DNA of 54,884 nucleotides from an uncultured Roseateles sp. (GCF_945956965.1 NZ_CAMFJS010000033.1:1-54884); one strand, 5' to 3'; shown: positions 40,912-50,863, counted from the first letter of the stretch. The notes: generated from the sequence alone by a model not told the origin. A program made the numbers and translations.

Positions 40912-43665
40912 CTACAAAGCCAGCACTGCCTCAGCCAAGTCCGTCAGGGCCGCCACTGTGGCCTGCAGCTGAATGGGGAGGGCGGCCAGCCAGGCAAGAT
41001 CAGGTGCCTGGCCTTGCTCCAGCTGAGTTTCTCCCCTGTCCAGGAACTGAGCCAGGCGCTCGGCCCCCAGAATGGCGGCCATGCCACGGCAGGCGTGTAC
41101 CTGGAGCTCGCCCGCCGCCCAATCCCCCGCCTGCAAGGCCGCGTCAACTTGCGCCGGCAACTCGCTGGCTGAAGCAGCAAAGCCCCGCACCGTGCGCTGA
41201 TACATCTCCGCCTGGCCCATGAATCGGTTCATGGCCTGCTGGATCTGTATGCCCTCAGTGTGCGCCCGCGCCAGCAGCGGCTCCGGCAGCTCCAAGGTGG
41301 CGAACTTGGGCGCAGCCAGGTCCATCGATGCCCCAGAAGTGGCCGAAGCCGGGCGGCATAATTGCCGAATCAGCTGCACCAGCCGCTCCAGATCAAAGGG
41401 CTTGCCCACATGCTCGTCCATGCCTGCGGCCAGGCAGTCGGCGCGGTCCGAGGCCATGGCATTGGCCGTCATCGCCACAATGGGCAGGCGCACTCCCAGT
41501 TCTTCGCGCAGGATGCGGGTGGCGGTGTAACCATCCATCACCGGCATCTGCACATCCATCAGCAAAAGGTCAAACGCCCCCGCCTCGGAACGCATCACAT
41601 CCACCGCCTCCTGCCCATTCGAGGCCACGCGCACCGTGGCGCCTGCGTCTTCCAGCAACTCCTGCGCGACTTGCTGGTTATTGAGGTTGTCTTCCACCAC
41701 CAGCAAACGGATGCCCGCCAGTGGGGCAGTGTCCTGGCTTGCGGGCGCTGCAGCTTGCTGACTGCTATGGGCGGCAGCGTCCTTGGCGGGGCTCAGGGCT
41801 TCACGCAAGGCAGCCGCCATCAAGGGCTTGACCAGGAAGGCGCTCAGCTGCGTTTGCTCGGCCTGGGTCAAGGCTTCAAGCTGCAGTGCCGTGCCGCTCA
41901 TGACGATGGGCAGCGCGGCCAGGCCGGGCTGCTTGCGCAGCTGGGCCACACAGGCCCATACATCTTCATCCGGCAGCAGCGCATCGATCAATGCCAAATT
42001 CAAAGCCAGACCATCGGGGGCGGCCGCCGCCATCAAGGCCTGGGCTTCGGCCACGCTGGCCGCAGCCACCACTTGCCAGCCCTCGGCCGTCAACATGCGG
42101 CGCAGCACATCCCGGGCGCGCGGGTTGTCGTCAATCAGCAAGGCCAGGCCTGGCCGTGGCGCGGCTGCATGCGGGGTGCCGAGGCCAAGCTCAGGCGCGG
42201 CCTGCACCAGCGGCAAGTCGAGCTGAAAACTGAAGCGGCTGCCCTGGCCCAGCGCGCTTTGCAGCGTGATCTGGCCTCCCATCAACTCCAGCAGGCGCAT
42301 GCTGATCGCCAGGCCTAGTCCGGTGCCACCGAACTGGCGTGTGGTGGAGGTTTCAGCCTGGCTGAAGCCGGAGAAGATCTTGGCATGGTGCTCCGGTGCG
42401 ATACCGATGCCGGTGTCCGTCACCGTGAACTCCAGGCGCACCGCCTCGTCCTCGCGCTGCAAGAGCTTGACGCCCACCACCACCTCCCCGCGGGCGGTGA
42501 ACTTGAGCGCATTGCCAGCCAGATTGATCAGCACCTGCAGCAAGCGCAAGGCATCCACTTGCAACAAGGGCGGCAGTTGCGGGTCCAGATCAAACAGCAG
42601 GTCCACCGGCTTGGCGCCCACATTGGCGGCCAGGATCACCGACAAATCGCGGAAGACCTGCGTCAGCGCATGCGGCTGCGGGTCCAAGGCCAGCTTGCCG
42701 GCCTCGACCTTGGAGAAGTCGAGAATGTCGTTGAGCAAGCCCAACAGCGAGCGCGCCGCGCCCTCGGTCTTGCTGGCGTAGTCGCGCTGGCGCGTACTCA
42801 GCTCGGTACGCTGCAGCAGTTTGAGCAAGCCCAGGATTGCATTCATGGGCGTGCGGATCTCGTGGCTCATATTGGCCAGGAAGCGGCTCTTGGAGCGCGA
42901 AGCCTCCTCGGCCTCTTGGCGAGCGCGCACAAAGTCGCTGATGTCTTGGAAGCTGTAGACCACGCCGATCACCTCGCCGCGATCCAACTGCGGGCGGGCG
43001 CGGCGCTCAAACAAACGGCCATTCTTGAGCTTGGTGAGCTCGCAAACCTCATGACCCGCCTGCTGGCTGAAGGCGGTGAAGTCGTCTTGCAGCGCCCACG
43101 GCGTGCTCAGCTTGTCCATCAAACAGGCGATGATGGCTTCGCTGTCTTGCAGCAGCACGGCCTCGGGAATTTCCCACATGGCGCTGAAGCGGCGATTCAT
43201 ATTGACGATCTGGCCGGCCGAATCAAGCACCAAGATGCCTTCCCAGATCGACTCCAAGGTCGCCTGCAACTGGCCCGACAGCGCCGCCAGCTTGGCCTCG
43301 CCGCGCTTCAAGCTGGCGCCGTCACGCACCCGCAGCACCAGGACGTCTTCGAAGTCACCGCGCAAACGGCGAATCGATTTGATCACCGGCAGCGCCACGC
43401 CGTCACCGCAGATATACATGGATTCGGCGTTGTCGATATCGCTGCCGCCTCCCATGCGCACATCTTCCCAGTAGAAGATATCGGCCAGGCTGCTTTCCAC
43501 CTCGGTAATGGAGCGCCCAACCAGCGGCGTGGCCTCATAGCCCAGGGTGACTTCAGCCTGCCGATTGGCCGAGATGATGTTGAGCGACTTGGGGTCCACC
43601 ACCAAGAGCATCTCGGAGCTCTGGTCGCACATGACGCGATCCAGGGTGGCAGCATCCCAGCTCAT
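40912..43665 (-). CDS. Hybrid sensor histidine kinase with two receivers and HPt
   Basis: The 917-residue protein contains two PAS-like sensor domains (about 5-115 and 130-250), the HisKA box FLANMSHEIRTPMNAIL (His268), an ATPase domain (NALKFTARGEVVVG, DTGIGI, GGTGLGLAIS), a first receiver with LIDALLPDED, a second receiver with LLLMDVQMPVMDGY and Lys in GKPF, and a C-terminal HPt with HACRGMAAILGA. There is no membrane segment, so sensing is cytoplasmic. It would pass phosphate by relay to an outside regulator. Its ATG overlaps the stop of the HD-GYP gene (ATGA), linking it to c-di-GMP turnover. Confidence 0.92.
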   Translation of the reverse strand: MSWDAATLDRVMCDQSSEMLLVVDPKSLNIISANRQAEVTLGYEATPLVGRSITEVESSLADIFYWEDVRMGGGSDIDNAESMYICGDGVALPVIKSIRRLRGDFEDVLVLRVRDGASLKRGEAKLAALSGQLQATLESIWEGILVLDSAGQIVNMNRRFSAMWEIPEAVLLQDSEAIIACLMDKLSTPWALQDDFTAFSQQAGHEVCELTKLKNGRLFERRARPQLDRGEVIGVVYSFQDISDFVRARQEAEEASRSKSRFLANMSHEIRTPMNAILGLLKLLQRTELSTRQRDYASKTEGAARSLLGLLNDILDFSKVEAGKLALDPQPHALTQVFRDLSVILAANVGAKPVDLLFDLDPQLPPLLQVDALRLLQVLINLAGNALKFTARGEVVVGVKLLQREDEAVRLEFTVTDTGIGIAPEHHAKIFSGFSQAETSTTRQFGGTGLGLAISMRLLELMGGQITLQSALGQGSRFSFQLDLPLVQAAPELGLGTPHAAAPRPGLALLIDDNPRARDVLRRMLTAEGWQVVAAASVAEAQALMAAAAPDGLALNLALIDALLPDEDVWACVAQLRKQPGLAALPIVMSGTALQLEALTQAEQTQLSAFLVKPLMAAALREALSPAKDAAAHSSQQAAAPASQDTAPLAGIRLLVVEDNLNNQQVAQELLEDAGATVRVASNGQEAVDVMRSEAGAFDLLLMDVQMPVMDGYTATRILREELGVRLPIVAMTANAMASDRADCLAAGMDEHVGKPFDLERLVQLIRQLCRPASATSGASMDLAAPKFATLELPEPLLARAHTEGIQIQQAMNRFMGQAEMYQRTVRGFAASASELPAQVDAALQAGDWAAGELQVHACRGMAAILGAERLAQFLDRGETQLEQGQAPDLAWLAALPIQLQATVAALTDLAEAVLAL

Positions 43666-44936
43666 GAGGGCTTGCCTCCGTCAAAGAAGTAGTTGACCCG
43701 CTTGCGCGGCGCCAGGTACTCATACACCGCGGCCGGCAGCTGGCTGGGGCGGTAGGCCTTGCTGATGTGGACATCGCCCTCTTCGTTGAGGTCCAGCATC
43801 ATGGCTTCGCTCTTCGGAATGCCAGCGTCGTAAGTGATGACGGTGGGCTTGAGCGGCCGGGCGGCATTGACGCGAATCACCAGGCCGATCACATCATTGG
43901 ACAGGCCGACGATGGTGCCCGGCGGATACACGCCCATGAACTTGATGAAGGCCTGCAGAAAACGCGGATCAAAGCGGCTGCGCTGCTGGGCGAACATCTG
44001 CGACAAGGCCTCATGCGGTGTCAGCGAGTTGGCGATATTGGGCGCGTTGCAGAGGTTGTCGTAGGTGTTGATCACTGCGACCAGGCGGGCCAAGGGATCG
44101 ATCGCCTCGCCCGACAGCTTTTTCGGGTAGCCGCTGCCGTCAAAGGCCTCGTGGTGCTGATAGATGATGTTGCACAGCACATTGGACAGGCCGATCTTCT
44201 TCGCCAGGTCCAGGCCGTATTGGCAGTGCAGTTCGCGCGCCTCACGCTCGAACTTACTCAAGGGCCCGGCCTTGCGCATGATGTTCTCGGGAATGTCATT
44301 GAGCCCGATGTCGTGGAACACCGCCGCCATGCCCACCATCTTGACCAGCTCGGCCGGCATACTCATCTCCTTGCCCAGCACCATGGCCAGCACAGAGACG
44401 TTGAGTGAGTGGAGATAGACATCCTCGTTGCCAGGCTTGTCGCCCATCACCTGAATGGCCAGATCCGGCGCCGCCAGCATTTCGTCGACGATGCCGCCGA
44501 TCAGCTCGGTGGTGTCATTCAGCGCCTGCTGGGGCTGCGAGTAAATGGTTTTGTTGATGCCCTTGATGACGCCGGCGGCGTTGGCGAAGGCACGCTCCAC
44601 TTTCTCGATCTTCTCGCGGTGCTCGGCCAGCTGCTGAATGCGCTGCTGCTTGGCGGCCATCAGGGCGACCAGCTCGGCCTGGCGGGCCAACTCCTCCGCG
44701 GTGGGCGGCGCCGGCGGCTGCTCGCTCTTGGCCAAAGGCTTCACATCGCTCAGGGACGGCGCCCAGCGCACACTCGCCAGGCCCAGGCTGCGAATGGTCT
44801 GCAGTTGCTCCTCGGTCTTGATCTTGAAGTTATTGAAGTTGAAGGGGTGATCCATCCAACCCACGTCCAAGTAGACGTAAACGCCCACGCGCAACTGATC
44901 AACGGTGATGCGATGTTCGTTTTCTGCAGCAGACAT
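43662..44936 (-). CDS. HD-GYP phosphodiesterase with N-terminal DUF3391
   Basis: The 424-residue protein begins with a DUF3391 domain (ITVDQLRVGVYVYLDVGWMDHPFNFN), a helical Gln/Glu-rich linker and an HD-GYP domain: HSLNVSVLAMVLG, FHDIGLNDIPENI, QHHEAFDGSGYPKKL and INTYDNLCN. These bind metals and cleave c-di-GMP to GMP. It is followed by the hybrid kinase through a four-base overlap, so the two are translated together and may form a two-component/c-di-GMP switch. It is the second HD-GYP gene of the window. Confidence 0.92.
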   Translation of the reverse strand: MSAAENEHRITVDQLRVGVYVYLDVGWMDHPFNFNNFKIKTEEQLQTIRSLGLASVRWAPSLSDVKPLAKSEQPPAPPTAEELARQAELVALMAAKQQRIQQLAEHREKIEKVERAFANAAGVIKGINKTIYSQPQQALNDTTELIGGIVDEMLAAPDLAIQVMGDKPGNEDVYLHSLNVSVLAMVLGKEMSMPAELVKMVGMAAVFHDIGLNDIPENIMRKAGPLSKFEREARELHCQYGLDLAKKIGLSNVLCNIIYQHHEAFDGSGYPKKLSGEAIDPLARLVAVINTYDNLCNAPNIANSLTPHEALSQMFAQQRSRFDPRFLQAFIKFMGVYPPGTIVGLSNDVIGLVIRVNAARPLKPTVITYDAGIPKSEAMMLDLNEEGDVHISKAYRPSQLPAAVYEYLAPRKRVNYFFDGGKPS

Positions 44937-44999
44937 GGCGGCAATTATTTGAGCATGTTTCCAAGCGCTTGGGGTAGCCGAATCAGTGCTTGCAGCGCG

Positions 45000-45030
45000 C
45001 TGGCTGGGCCGGCACGCCGGGCCAGCCCAG
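45000..45030 (-). terminator. GC-rich hairpin after pncB
   Basis: CTGG-CTGGGCCGGC can fold with the complementary GCCGGGCCAG-CCCAG. It lies 13 bases downstream of the pncB stop on the minus strand. There is no T-run, so the strength is uncertain. Confidence 0.45.
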
Positions 45031-45042
45031 CGGCTTTAGCCT

Positions 45043-46269
45043 TCATACAGCGGCAATTCCGAACACCTGGCGCAGATAGGCCAGAAAGGTTTGGTCCTCG
45101 CACATGGTCTTGCCCGGGCTATCGCTCAGCTTGGCCACCGCCTGGCCATTGCAGTGGGTCAGCTTCATGACGATGTTCAAGGGCGTCAGCCCCATATCGT
45201 TGGAGAAGTTGGTGCCGATGCCAAAGCCCAGCTGGGTGCGATCGGCGAAATGGCGGTACAGGGCCAGGGCGGCGGGCACATCCAGGCCATCGGAAAACAC
45301 CAGGCGCTTGGTGTGCGCGTCGATGCGCAGCTTGGCGTAATGGGCCAAGGCTTTTTCACCCCAGACATAGGGGTCGCCGGAGTCGTGCCGCAAGCCATCG
45401 AACAGCTTGGCGAAATAGAGGTCGAAGTCGGCCAGAAAGGCGTCCATGCCGACCACATCGGTCAGCGCCACGCCGAGGTCGCCGCGGTACTCCTGCACCC
45501 AGTCTTCCAGGGCGGCTTTTTGATGGTCGCGCAGGCGCACGCCGGTGGCCTGGTAGCTTTGCAAATACTCATGCGCCATGGTGCCGATGGGCACCAGATC
45601 CAGGTCACGGGCCAGCAAGACATTGGAGGTGCCTTTGAAGAACTGCGGTACCTCCGCCTTCAGCGTTGCCACCATCTCGCGCTGCCAGGCGCCAGAGAAA
45701 CGCCGCCGCACGCCGAAGTCAAACACCTCGAAGGGATGGGCGCGCCGCGGTTCGCGCTCGAAAGCGCGCAGCTCGGCGATTTTGCTGGCCAGCCGTGCGC
45801 GGCCCAGGCGCAGGGCACTGGCTTGGTCAAAGCGGCGGAAGTAAAGCTCGTTGACGATGGCCAGCACATAGATCTCAAAGCCCATCACATGGACTTGTGG
45901 CCCACGCGCCACCAGGGTCAGGTCTTGCCGACCATCGACCTCCGCCACGCCCAGCTCGATGAAGTCGCGCTGAAAGCGAAAGATGCGCAGGAAGTCGATG
46001 AAGTCAGACTTCATGAAGCGCAGGCCGCCCAGGTAGCGCAGCTCCTCGGGCTTGAAGCTGAGCGCGCACAGGGCATCTAGCTCGCGCGCGATGTCGGGCA
46101 GCAGCTCGGCCAGCGGGTAGTCGGGCTGGGAGCGGCAGGCGAATCGGTACTCGGCCTGCGCCTGCGGGTGGCGGTGCAGCATGGCCTGCCACATGGTGAA
46201 TTTGTAGAGATCGGTCTCCAGCAAGCTGCCGATGACAGGGGCGGCGGATGAACCTAGCGCCGCACTCAA
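45043..46269 (-). CDS. pncB: Nicotinate phosphoribosyltransferase
   Basis: The protein joins nicotinate and PRPP (with ATP) to nicotinate mononucleotide in NAD salvage. Features are [17 protein letters not shown] at the start, [40 protein letters not shown] (with the phosphorylated-type His), [13 protein letters not shown] and [19 protein letters not shown] at 46269 overlaps the TGA of the nicotinamidase gene (TTGA) and gives [14 protein letters not shown], about 408 residues; ATG 46305, twelve codons earlier, would overlap that gene by 40 bases. The two enzymes act in sequence. Confidence 0.92.
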   Translation of the reverse strand: MSAALGSSAAPVIGSLLETDLYKFTMWQAMLHRHPQAQAEYRFACRSQPDYPLAELLPDIARELDALCALSFKPEELRYLGGLRFMKSDFIDFLRIFRFQRDFIELGVAEVDGRQDLTLVARGPQVHVMGFEIYVLAIVNELYFRRFDQASALRLGRARLASKIAELRAFEREPRRAHPFEVFDFGVRRRFSGAWQREMVATLKAEVPQFFKGTSNVLLARDLDLVPIGTMAHEYLQSYQATGVRLRDHQKAALEDWVQEYRGDLGVALTDVVGMDAFLADFDLYFAKLFDGLRHDSGDPYVWGEKALAHYAKLRIDAHTKRLVFSDGLDVPAALALYRHFADRTQLGFGIGTNFSNDMGLTPLNIVMKLTHCNGQAVAKLSDSPGKTMCEDQTFLAYLRQVFGIAAV

Positions 46270-47135
46270 AGCGCGGCCTCCGCCAGCCACTGCCCAGTGC
46301 TGCACACGCGCAGGCCGCGCGCCTGCATCTCCGCCAAAATGGCCTGGCTCTGGGACTCAAAGCCAGCCACCGGGCTCATGCAATCGCTCAGCAGCACGAT
46401 GCGGCCCAGTTGATCGGCTGGCCAATGGGCCACCAAATGCTCCAGCGTGGCCTTGACGCAATGGCTGCTGGCCTCACCCGCCACCAGCAAGGTGCCGGCG
46501 GTCGCCAGGCTTTGCTGCAAGCCCTGGTTGAATTGGCTGGCGGGGTCGGCGGCATCGGGCACTTCGGCCTGCAGGGCGCTGTAATGCTCGGTCCAGGGGT
46601 TGCTGCCCTTGAGCACCTTGCGCACCGGCAGCAAACGCGCCTCTTCCCAGGCGCTGCAAGCGGCTTGCACATCGGCATGCACGGCATGGCCCCAGCTGCC
46701 GATCTCGCAGTGCACCGGCCAGACCATCAGCTGATAGCGGCCGCCCGCCTCCAGCGCATCCAAATAGGCCTGGCAGCGCGGCGCCTGCGCCGGGTCACGC
46801 GGGCGGAACTGGCCAGCACGCAGGGCCTCGGCGCTGATGGTGGTGAACGGTGGCACGGGCAGGCCGCTGGCATCCTGCCACCAAGCAGGATGGGCAATGT
46901 CCAGGCGATGGTGCGAATCCAGGGTCAGCGTGATGGCATCCAGCTGCGCAGCAATCGTCCGCATGAATCGGGCCAGGCGCTGCATATCGGCGTGGGCGCC
47001 GGGCACTGGTAAGGCCGGCGCCAGCCGACCACCCGTGGCAGGATCGGGTGCCCGATAGGCCTCGGGCAGATCGCAAAAATCGTTCTGCGGATCGATGATC
47101 AGCAAATGCAGGGGATGGTGGAGTTGGCTAGGCAC
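46266..47135 (-). CDS. pncA: Nicotinamidase / isochorismatase-family hydrolase
   Basis: The product converts nicotinamide to nicotinate, the substrate of the next enzyme. The catalytic triad is visible as Asp in [10 protein letters not shown], Lys in VLKGSNPW and Cys in [15 protein letters not shown]; metal ligands lie in [16 protein letters not shown]. With about 289 residues it is longer than most nicotinamidases. GTG 47135 is chosen because it places the DPQNDF motif at the usual distance from the N-terminus and leaves a 111-base promoter region to the divergent gene; the frame is open to an ATG at 47225. Confidence 0.85.
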   Translation of the reverse strand: MPSQLHHPLHLLIIDPQNDFCDLPEAYRAPDPATGGRLAPALPVPGAHADMQRLARFMRTIAAQLDAITLTLDSHHRLDIAHPAWWQDASGLPVPPFTTISAEALRAGQFRPRDPAQAPRCQAYLDALEAGGRYQLMVWPVHCEIGSWGHAVHADVQAACSAWEEARLLPVRKVLKGSNPWTEHYSALQAEVPDAADPASQFNQGLQQSLATAGTLLVAGEASSHCVKATLEHLVAHWPADQLGRIVLLSDCMSPVAGFESQSQAILAEMQARGLRVCSTGQWLAEAAL

Positions 47136-47246
47136 GATGAGAATTGAATCTTCGAGGCCTTCAATGTACAAGGGACGCCAGGAGTCTGCGCGGCGGCATT
47201 TGCTGATGCGACACTGCGGCAACACCCCAAATCACTTGCGAGAAGA

Positions 47247-48404
47247 ATGACAGAAGTCCCGCGCATGCCCTTGAGCGAAGAACGCTTCCGCGTTCTGCCT
47301 GAGCCGCAGGCGGCCTCGGTGCGCTGGGTGTTCGCGGGCTCATGGCGCTTGAGCGACCGTTTACCCCAAGCCGCCGAGCTGATTGCTTTTGCCGCCGAGA
47401 GCCAAGCCGAAGGCAGCACCATCAGCCTGGACGGCCAACAGCTCAGCGCCTGGGACAGTGGCTTTGCCGTTTTGATACGCGGCCTGATCCAGCAGCTGCA
47501 GGCCCAGGGCGTGCAGCTGGAGCTCAGCGCCCTGCCCGAGGGCCTGCGGCGCTTGCTGCATCTGGCCGCGCAAGGCGAGCCTCCGGACGCGCCACACGCC
47601 GAAGCCAATACCGGCTTCCTCCATCGCCTGGGCCTGCTCATGCTGGAAATGGGCGCCGATATGCGGGCCTTCTCCCGCTTCATCGGTGAGCTGCTGCAAG
47701 CCACCATTGAGGCGCTGCGCGGCAAGGGCGCGTTTCGCGCCCGCGACTTCTGGAGCATCGTCGAGCAATGCGGGCCGCAGGCCTTTGGCATCGTTTCCTT
47801 GATCAGCTTTTTGGTCGGTTTGATCCTGGCCTATATGGGCGCGGCGCAACTGGCCCGGTTTGGCGCCCAGGTGTACATCGCCGATCTGGTGGGCATTGGC
47901 ATGGTGCGGGAAATCGGCGCGCTGATGACCGGCATCGTGGTCGCCGGCCGTTCGGGCGCGGCCTTCGCGGCCCAGCTGGGCACCATGCAGGTCAACGAAG
48001 AGATTGATGCCTACCGCACCGCCGGCATGGCGCCGATGCGTTATCTGGTGCTGCCGCGCATGTTGGCCTTGATTTTGATGATGCCCTTGCTAACCATCTA
48101 CGCCAGCGTGATGGGCATTCTGGCCGGCCTGAGCGTGGCGGTGCTGGTGTTCGGCCTGGACGCCACGGCCTATTTCAGCCAGACCGTGGAGACGCTGAGC
48201 CTGACCGACTTTGGCGTCGGCCTGGCCAAGTCTTGCGTCTACGGGGCGATGGTGGCGCTGGCGGGTTGTTTGCGCGGCATGCAGTGCGGGCGCAGCGCGC
48301 AGTCGGTGGGTGAAGCGGCCACCTCGGCGGTGGTGACCGGCATTTTGCTGATTGTGGTGACGGCCTCGATGCTGACCATCGTCTTCTACAAACTGGGCAT
48401 CTGA
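47247..48404 (+). CDS. mlaE: MlaE-type lipid ABC transporter permease with N-terminal STAS domain
   Basis: The 385-residue protein combines a STAS domain (about residues 20-110, ISLDGQQLSAWDSGFAVLIRGL) with an MlaE permease (about 130-385): GPQAFGIVSLISFLVGLILAYMG, VGIGMVREIGALMTGIVVAGRSGAAFAAQLGTM and YFSQTVETLSLTDFGVG. In E. coli the STAS protein MlaB is separate. The transporter moves phospholipids between inner and outer membranes. It leads a four-gene operon with ATPase, MCE protein and lipoprotein. Confidence 0.92.
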   Translation: MTEVPRMPLSEERFRVLPEPQAASVRWVFAGSWRLSDRLPQAAELIAFAAESQAEGSTISLDGQQLSAWDSGFAVLIRGLIQQLQAQGVQLELSALPEGLRRLLHLAAQGEPPDAPHAEANTGFLHRLGLLMLEMGADMRAFSRFIGELLQATIEALRGKGAFRARDFWSIVEQCGPQAFGIVSLISFLVGLILAYMGAAQLARFGAQVYIADLVGIGMVREIGALMTGIVVAGRSGAAFAAQLGTMQVNEEIDAYRTAGMAPMRYLVLPRMLALILMMPLLTIYASVMGILAGLSVAVLVFGLDATAYFSQTVETLSLTDFGVGLAKSCVYGAMVALAGCLRGMQCGRSAQSVGEAATSAVVTGILLIVVTASMLTIVFYKLGI

Positions 48405-48408
48405 GCCG

Positions 48409-49209
48409 GTGGAAACCACAGCGACGACACCTCAAGCCATGAGCGACAGCGCCCCCATCGTCATTGACGCACTCACCATGGCTTATGGCGAGCGGGTGAT
48501 ACAGCGCGAGCTCAACTTCGCGGTGCAGCGCGGTGAGATCTTCGTCATCATGGGCGGCAGCGGCTGCGGCAAGAGCACGCTGCTGCGCCACATGATTGGC
48601 CTGCAAAGCCCGGCCGAAGGCCGTGTGATGATCAAGGGCCAGGACTTCTGGGCCAGCAGCGACGCCGAGCGCGCCCAGCTGCAGCGCCAATGCGGCGTGA
48701 TGTTTCAAAGCGGCGCGCTCTGGAGTTCCCTGACGCTGAACGAAAACGTGGCCCTGCTGATCGAACAACATCTGGACCTGAGCCCCGCCGAGACCAGCGC
48801 CCTGGCCAGCTTCAAGCTCGATCTGGTGGGCTTGCGGGGCTTTGATGATTACTACCCCAGCGAGATCAGCGGCGGCATGCGCAAACGCGCGGCCCTGGCG
48901 CGCGCCCTGGCCATCGACCCGGAAATCCTTTTCATCGACGAGCCTTCGGCCGGTCTGGACCCGATCAGCTCCAAAAACCTGGACGATTTGATCCTTGAGT
49001 TGCGCGACAGCCTGGGCGCCACGGTGGTGATGGTCACCCACGAATTGCCCAGCATACTGGGCATTGCCGACCGCTGCGTGTTTCTGGACGCCAAGACCCG
49101 TACCATGATTGCCTTGGGCAGCCCGCAAGCGCTTCTGAAAAATGGCCCGCCCCAAGTGAGCAACTTCATGAGGCGCGGCAATCCGGCCGCAATGAGTGAG
49201 CCCCAATGA
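48409..49209 (+). CDS. mlaF: MlaF-type lipid ABC transporter ATPase
   Basis: The 266-residue ATPase has Walker A GGSGCGKST (about residue 50), signature EISGGMRKR, Walker B ILFIDEPSAGLDP and switch His in VTHELP. It drives lipid movement with the MlaE and MCE proteins beside it. The start is GTG 48409, four bases after the permease stop; ATG 48439 (MSDSAPIVIDAL) is an alternative. Its stop overlaps the next start (ATGA). Confidence 0.92.
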   Translation: METTATTPQAMSDSAPIVIDALTMAYGERVIQRELNFAVQRGEIFVIMGGSGCGKSTLLRHMIGLQSPAEGRVMIKGQDFWASSDAERAQLQRQCGVMFQSGALWSSLTLNENVALLIEQHLDLSPAETSALASFKLDLVGLRGFDDYYPSEISGGMRKRAALARALAIDPEILFIDEPSAGLDPISSKNLDDLILELRDSLGATVVMVTHELPSILGIADRCVFLDAKTRTMIALGSPQALLKNGPPQVSNFMRRGNPAAMSEPQ

Positions 49210-50213
49210 CTAGAAAAGCCAACCCGACCTTGATCGGCAGTTTCGTGATCGCGGCCTGCCTGATCGCTTTTGTGGGCGTCTTGCTGCTGGCCCGTGGCAC
49301 CTTGTTCAGCCGGCCGGAACGCGCCGTGATGTATTTCGAGGGCTCGGTCTACGGCCTGCAGGTGGGCGCGCCGGTGGTGTTTCTGGGCGTCAAGGTGGGC
49401 CAGGTCAGTAAGCTGGGCATCACCATGGCGCCCAACAGCAAAAAGTTCCTGATTCCGGTGGTGGTGGAGTTCTCACCCGAGGCCGAACGGCGCCTGCGCG
49501 TCACCGGCTTGAGCGATCTGGAAAGCATGCGCCACCTGGGCCTGCGCGCCCAGCTGCAAAGCCAGAGTCTGCTGACCGGCTTGCTGCTGGTCGATCTGAG
49601 CCTGCAGCCCAATACGCCAGAAAAGCTCTATGCCTTGAGCAACGAGATGGGCGAAATCCCCACCCTGCCCTCACGCTTCGACCAGATGACGGCGCGTTTG
49701 GAGCAGTTGCCGGTCGAGGAAATGGTGGCCGATCTGGGCAGCACCATGCGGGCCATCAAGGTGCTGGTGAATTCGCCCGAACTGAAGCATGTGATCGGCA
49801 ATGCTGGTGGCACGCTGGAAAGCCTTAAACGCACGCTCAAAGCGATCGAGCGCCTGGAGCTCCACATCGAGCAGCAGCGCGTGCTGCCGCAGGCCACGGA
49901 ATCGCTGGCGGCCATGCAGCAGGCGGCCGGCAAGACCGGCGCGGCCATGGAAAACTTGAGCCAGCTGACGGCCGAAAACTCCGCCACCCTGACCAGCTTG
50001 CGCAAGGGCCTGGACGAGGTGGCCGCCGCAGCACGCAGCTTGCGCGAGATGACCGGGCGCGACTCCACCGCCGTGTGGCAGCTGGAACAATCCGTGCGCG
50101 AGCTGGAAAACACCGCGCAGAGCCTGCGCCAGCTCAGCGACGCCGTTGAGGCCAAGCCCGATGCGCTGATCTGGGGCCGCAAGCCCCAGCCCGAGAACAG
50201 GAAGCAACCGTGA
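49206..50213 (+). CDS. mlaD: MCE-domain (MlaD-like) lipid-binding protein
   Basis: The 335-residue protein has one N-terminal membrane helix (LIGSFVIAACLIAFVGVLLLA), a single MCE domain (VMYFEGSVYGLQVGAPVVFLGVKVGQV ... LRAQLQSQSLLTGLLLVDLSL) and a long helical tail (about 150-320) of heptad-like repeats. MCE hexamers form a tunnel for lipids in the periplasm. The tail is much longer than in E. coli MlaD and may reach toward the outer membrane, as in other MCE families. It is coupled to the genes on both sides by four-base overlaps. Confidence 0.9.
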   Translation: MTRKANPTLIGSFVIAACLIAFVGVLLLARGTLFSRPERAVMYFEGSVYGLQVGAPVVFLGVKVGQVSKLGITMAPNSKKFLIPVVVEFSPEAERRLRVTGLSDLESMRHLGLRAQLQSQSLLTGLLLVDLSLQPNTPEKLYALSNEMGEIPTLPSRFDQMTARLEQLPVEEMVADLGSTMRAIKVLVNSPELKHVIGNAGGTLESLKRTLKAIERLELHIEQQRVLPQATESLAAMQQAAGKTGAAMENLSQLTAENSATLTSLRKGLDEVAAAARSLREMTGRDSTAVWQLEQSVRELENTAQSLRQLSDAVEAKPDALIWGRKPQPENRKQP

Positions 50214-50821
50214 TGCCAAGCCCGCACTCCTTTGCCGCCAGCGCGGCCGCCCTTGTTGCTGCGCTGCTGCTCAGCGCCTGCGCCAGCGATGTTCCGCCGC
50301 CGCGCAGCGTGGCTTTGCAAGCCATGCCCCCAGCCGCGCCAGTTGCCAGCAATAGCGCAAGCAAGGCCAGCATCGTGGTGGACCGGGTGATCCTGCCCGA
50401 CCTGATCAAACGCAATCCCTTGCTGGAGCGGATTGCCGCGGGCGAGGTGCATTACCGCGACGCGGCGCGCTGGGCCGAGCCTCTGAGCGAAGCCGTGCCA
50501 CGCGTGCTGGCGGACGATTTGTCGGCCCTGCTCGGCCGCAGCGTGACGCTGAGCAAGCTGCGCCCGCAGCCCAGCCAAAGTGACCCGGCCTGGCTGCTGT
50601 GGCTGGATGTGCGCAGCCTGGAGGCCGACAGCCAGGGCCGCGTCACGCTGGAGGCGCACTGGAGCTGGCTGCGCGAAGGCAAGCCGGAAGTGCGCTGGCA
50701 GCAGGGCCGCTTCGAAGCCAGCGCCAGCAGCCGCGACCCCGAGCGCATTGCCTATGCCCACAGCCAGGTGCTTCAGCAGCTGGCCCAGGCTGTGGCCGCG
50801 GAGCTAGCCCGGCATCCTTAG
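50210..50821 (+). CDS. PqiC-like ABC-type transport auxiliary lipoprotein
   Basis: The 203-residue product has a lipoprotein signal (ALVAALLLSACAS). The mature part resembles the ABC-type transport auxiliary lipoprotein family (DUF330/PqiC): SIVVDRVILPDLIKRNPLL, RWAEPLSEAVPRVLADDLSALLG and WLLWLDVRSLEADSQGRVTLEAHW. PqiC sits in the outer membrane and serves MCE transporters, matching its place as the last gene of the Mla-type operon. The GTG at 50210 overlaps the previous stop; ATG 50213 is an alternative. Confidence 0.85.
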   Translation: MMPSPHSFAASAAALVAALLLSACASDVPPPRSVALQAMPPAAPVASNSASKASIVVDRVILPDLIKRNPLLERIAAGEVHYRDAARWAEPLSEAVPRVLADDLSALLGRSVTLSKLRPQPSQSDPAWLLWLDVRSLEADSQGRVTLEAHWSWLREGKPEVRWQQGRFEASASSRDPERIAYAHSQVLQQLAQAVAAELARHP

Positions 50822-50863
50822 CCCAGCAGCTCGCCTGCCCGCTAGCTCGGCTGAGGCAGAAAT

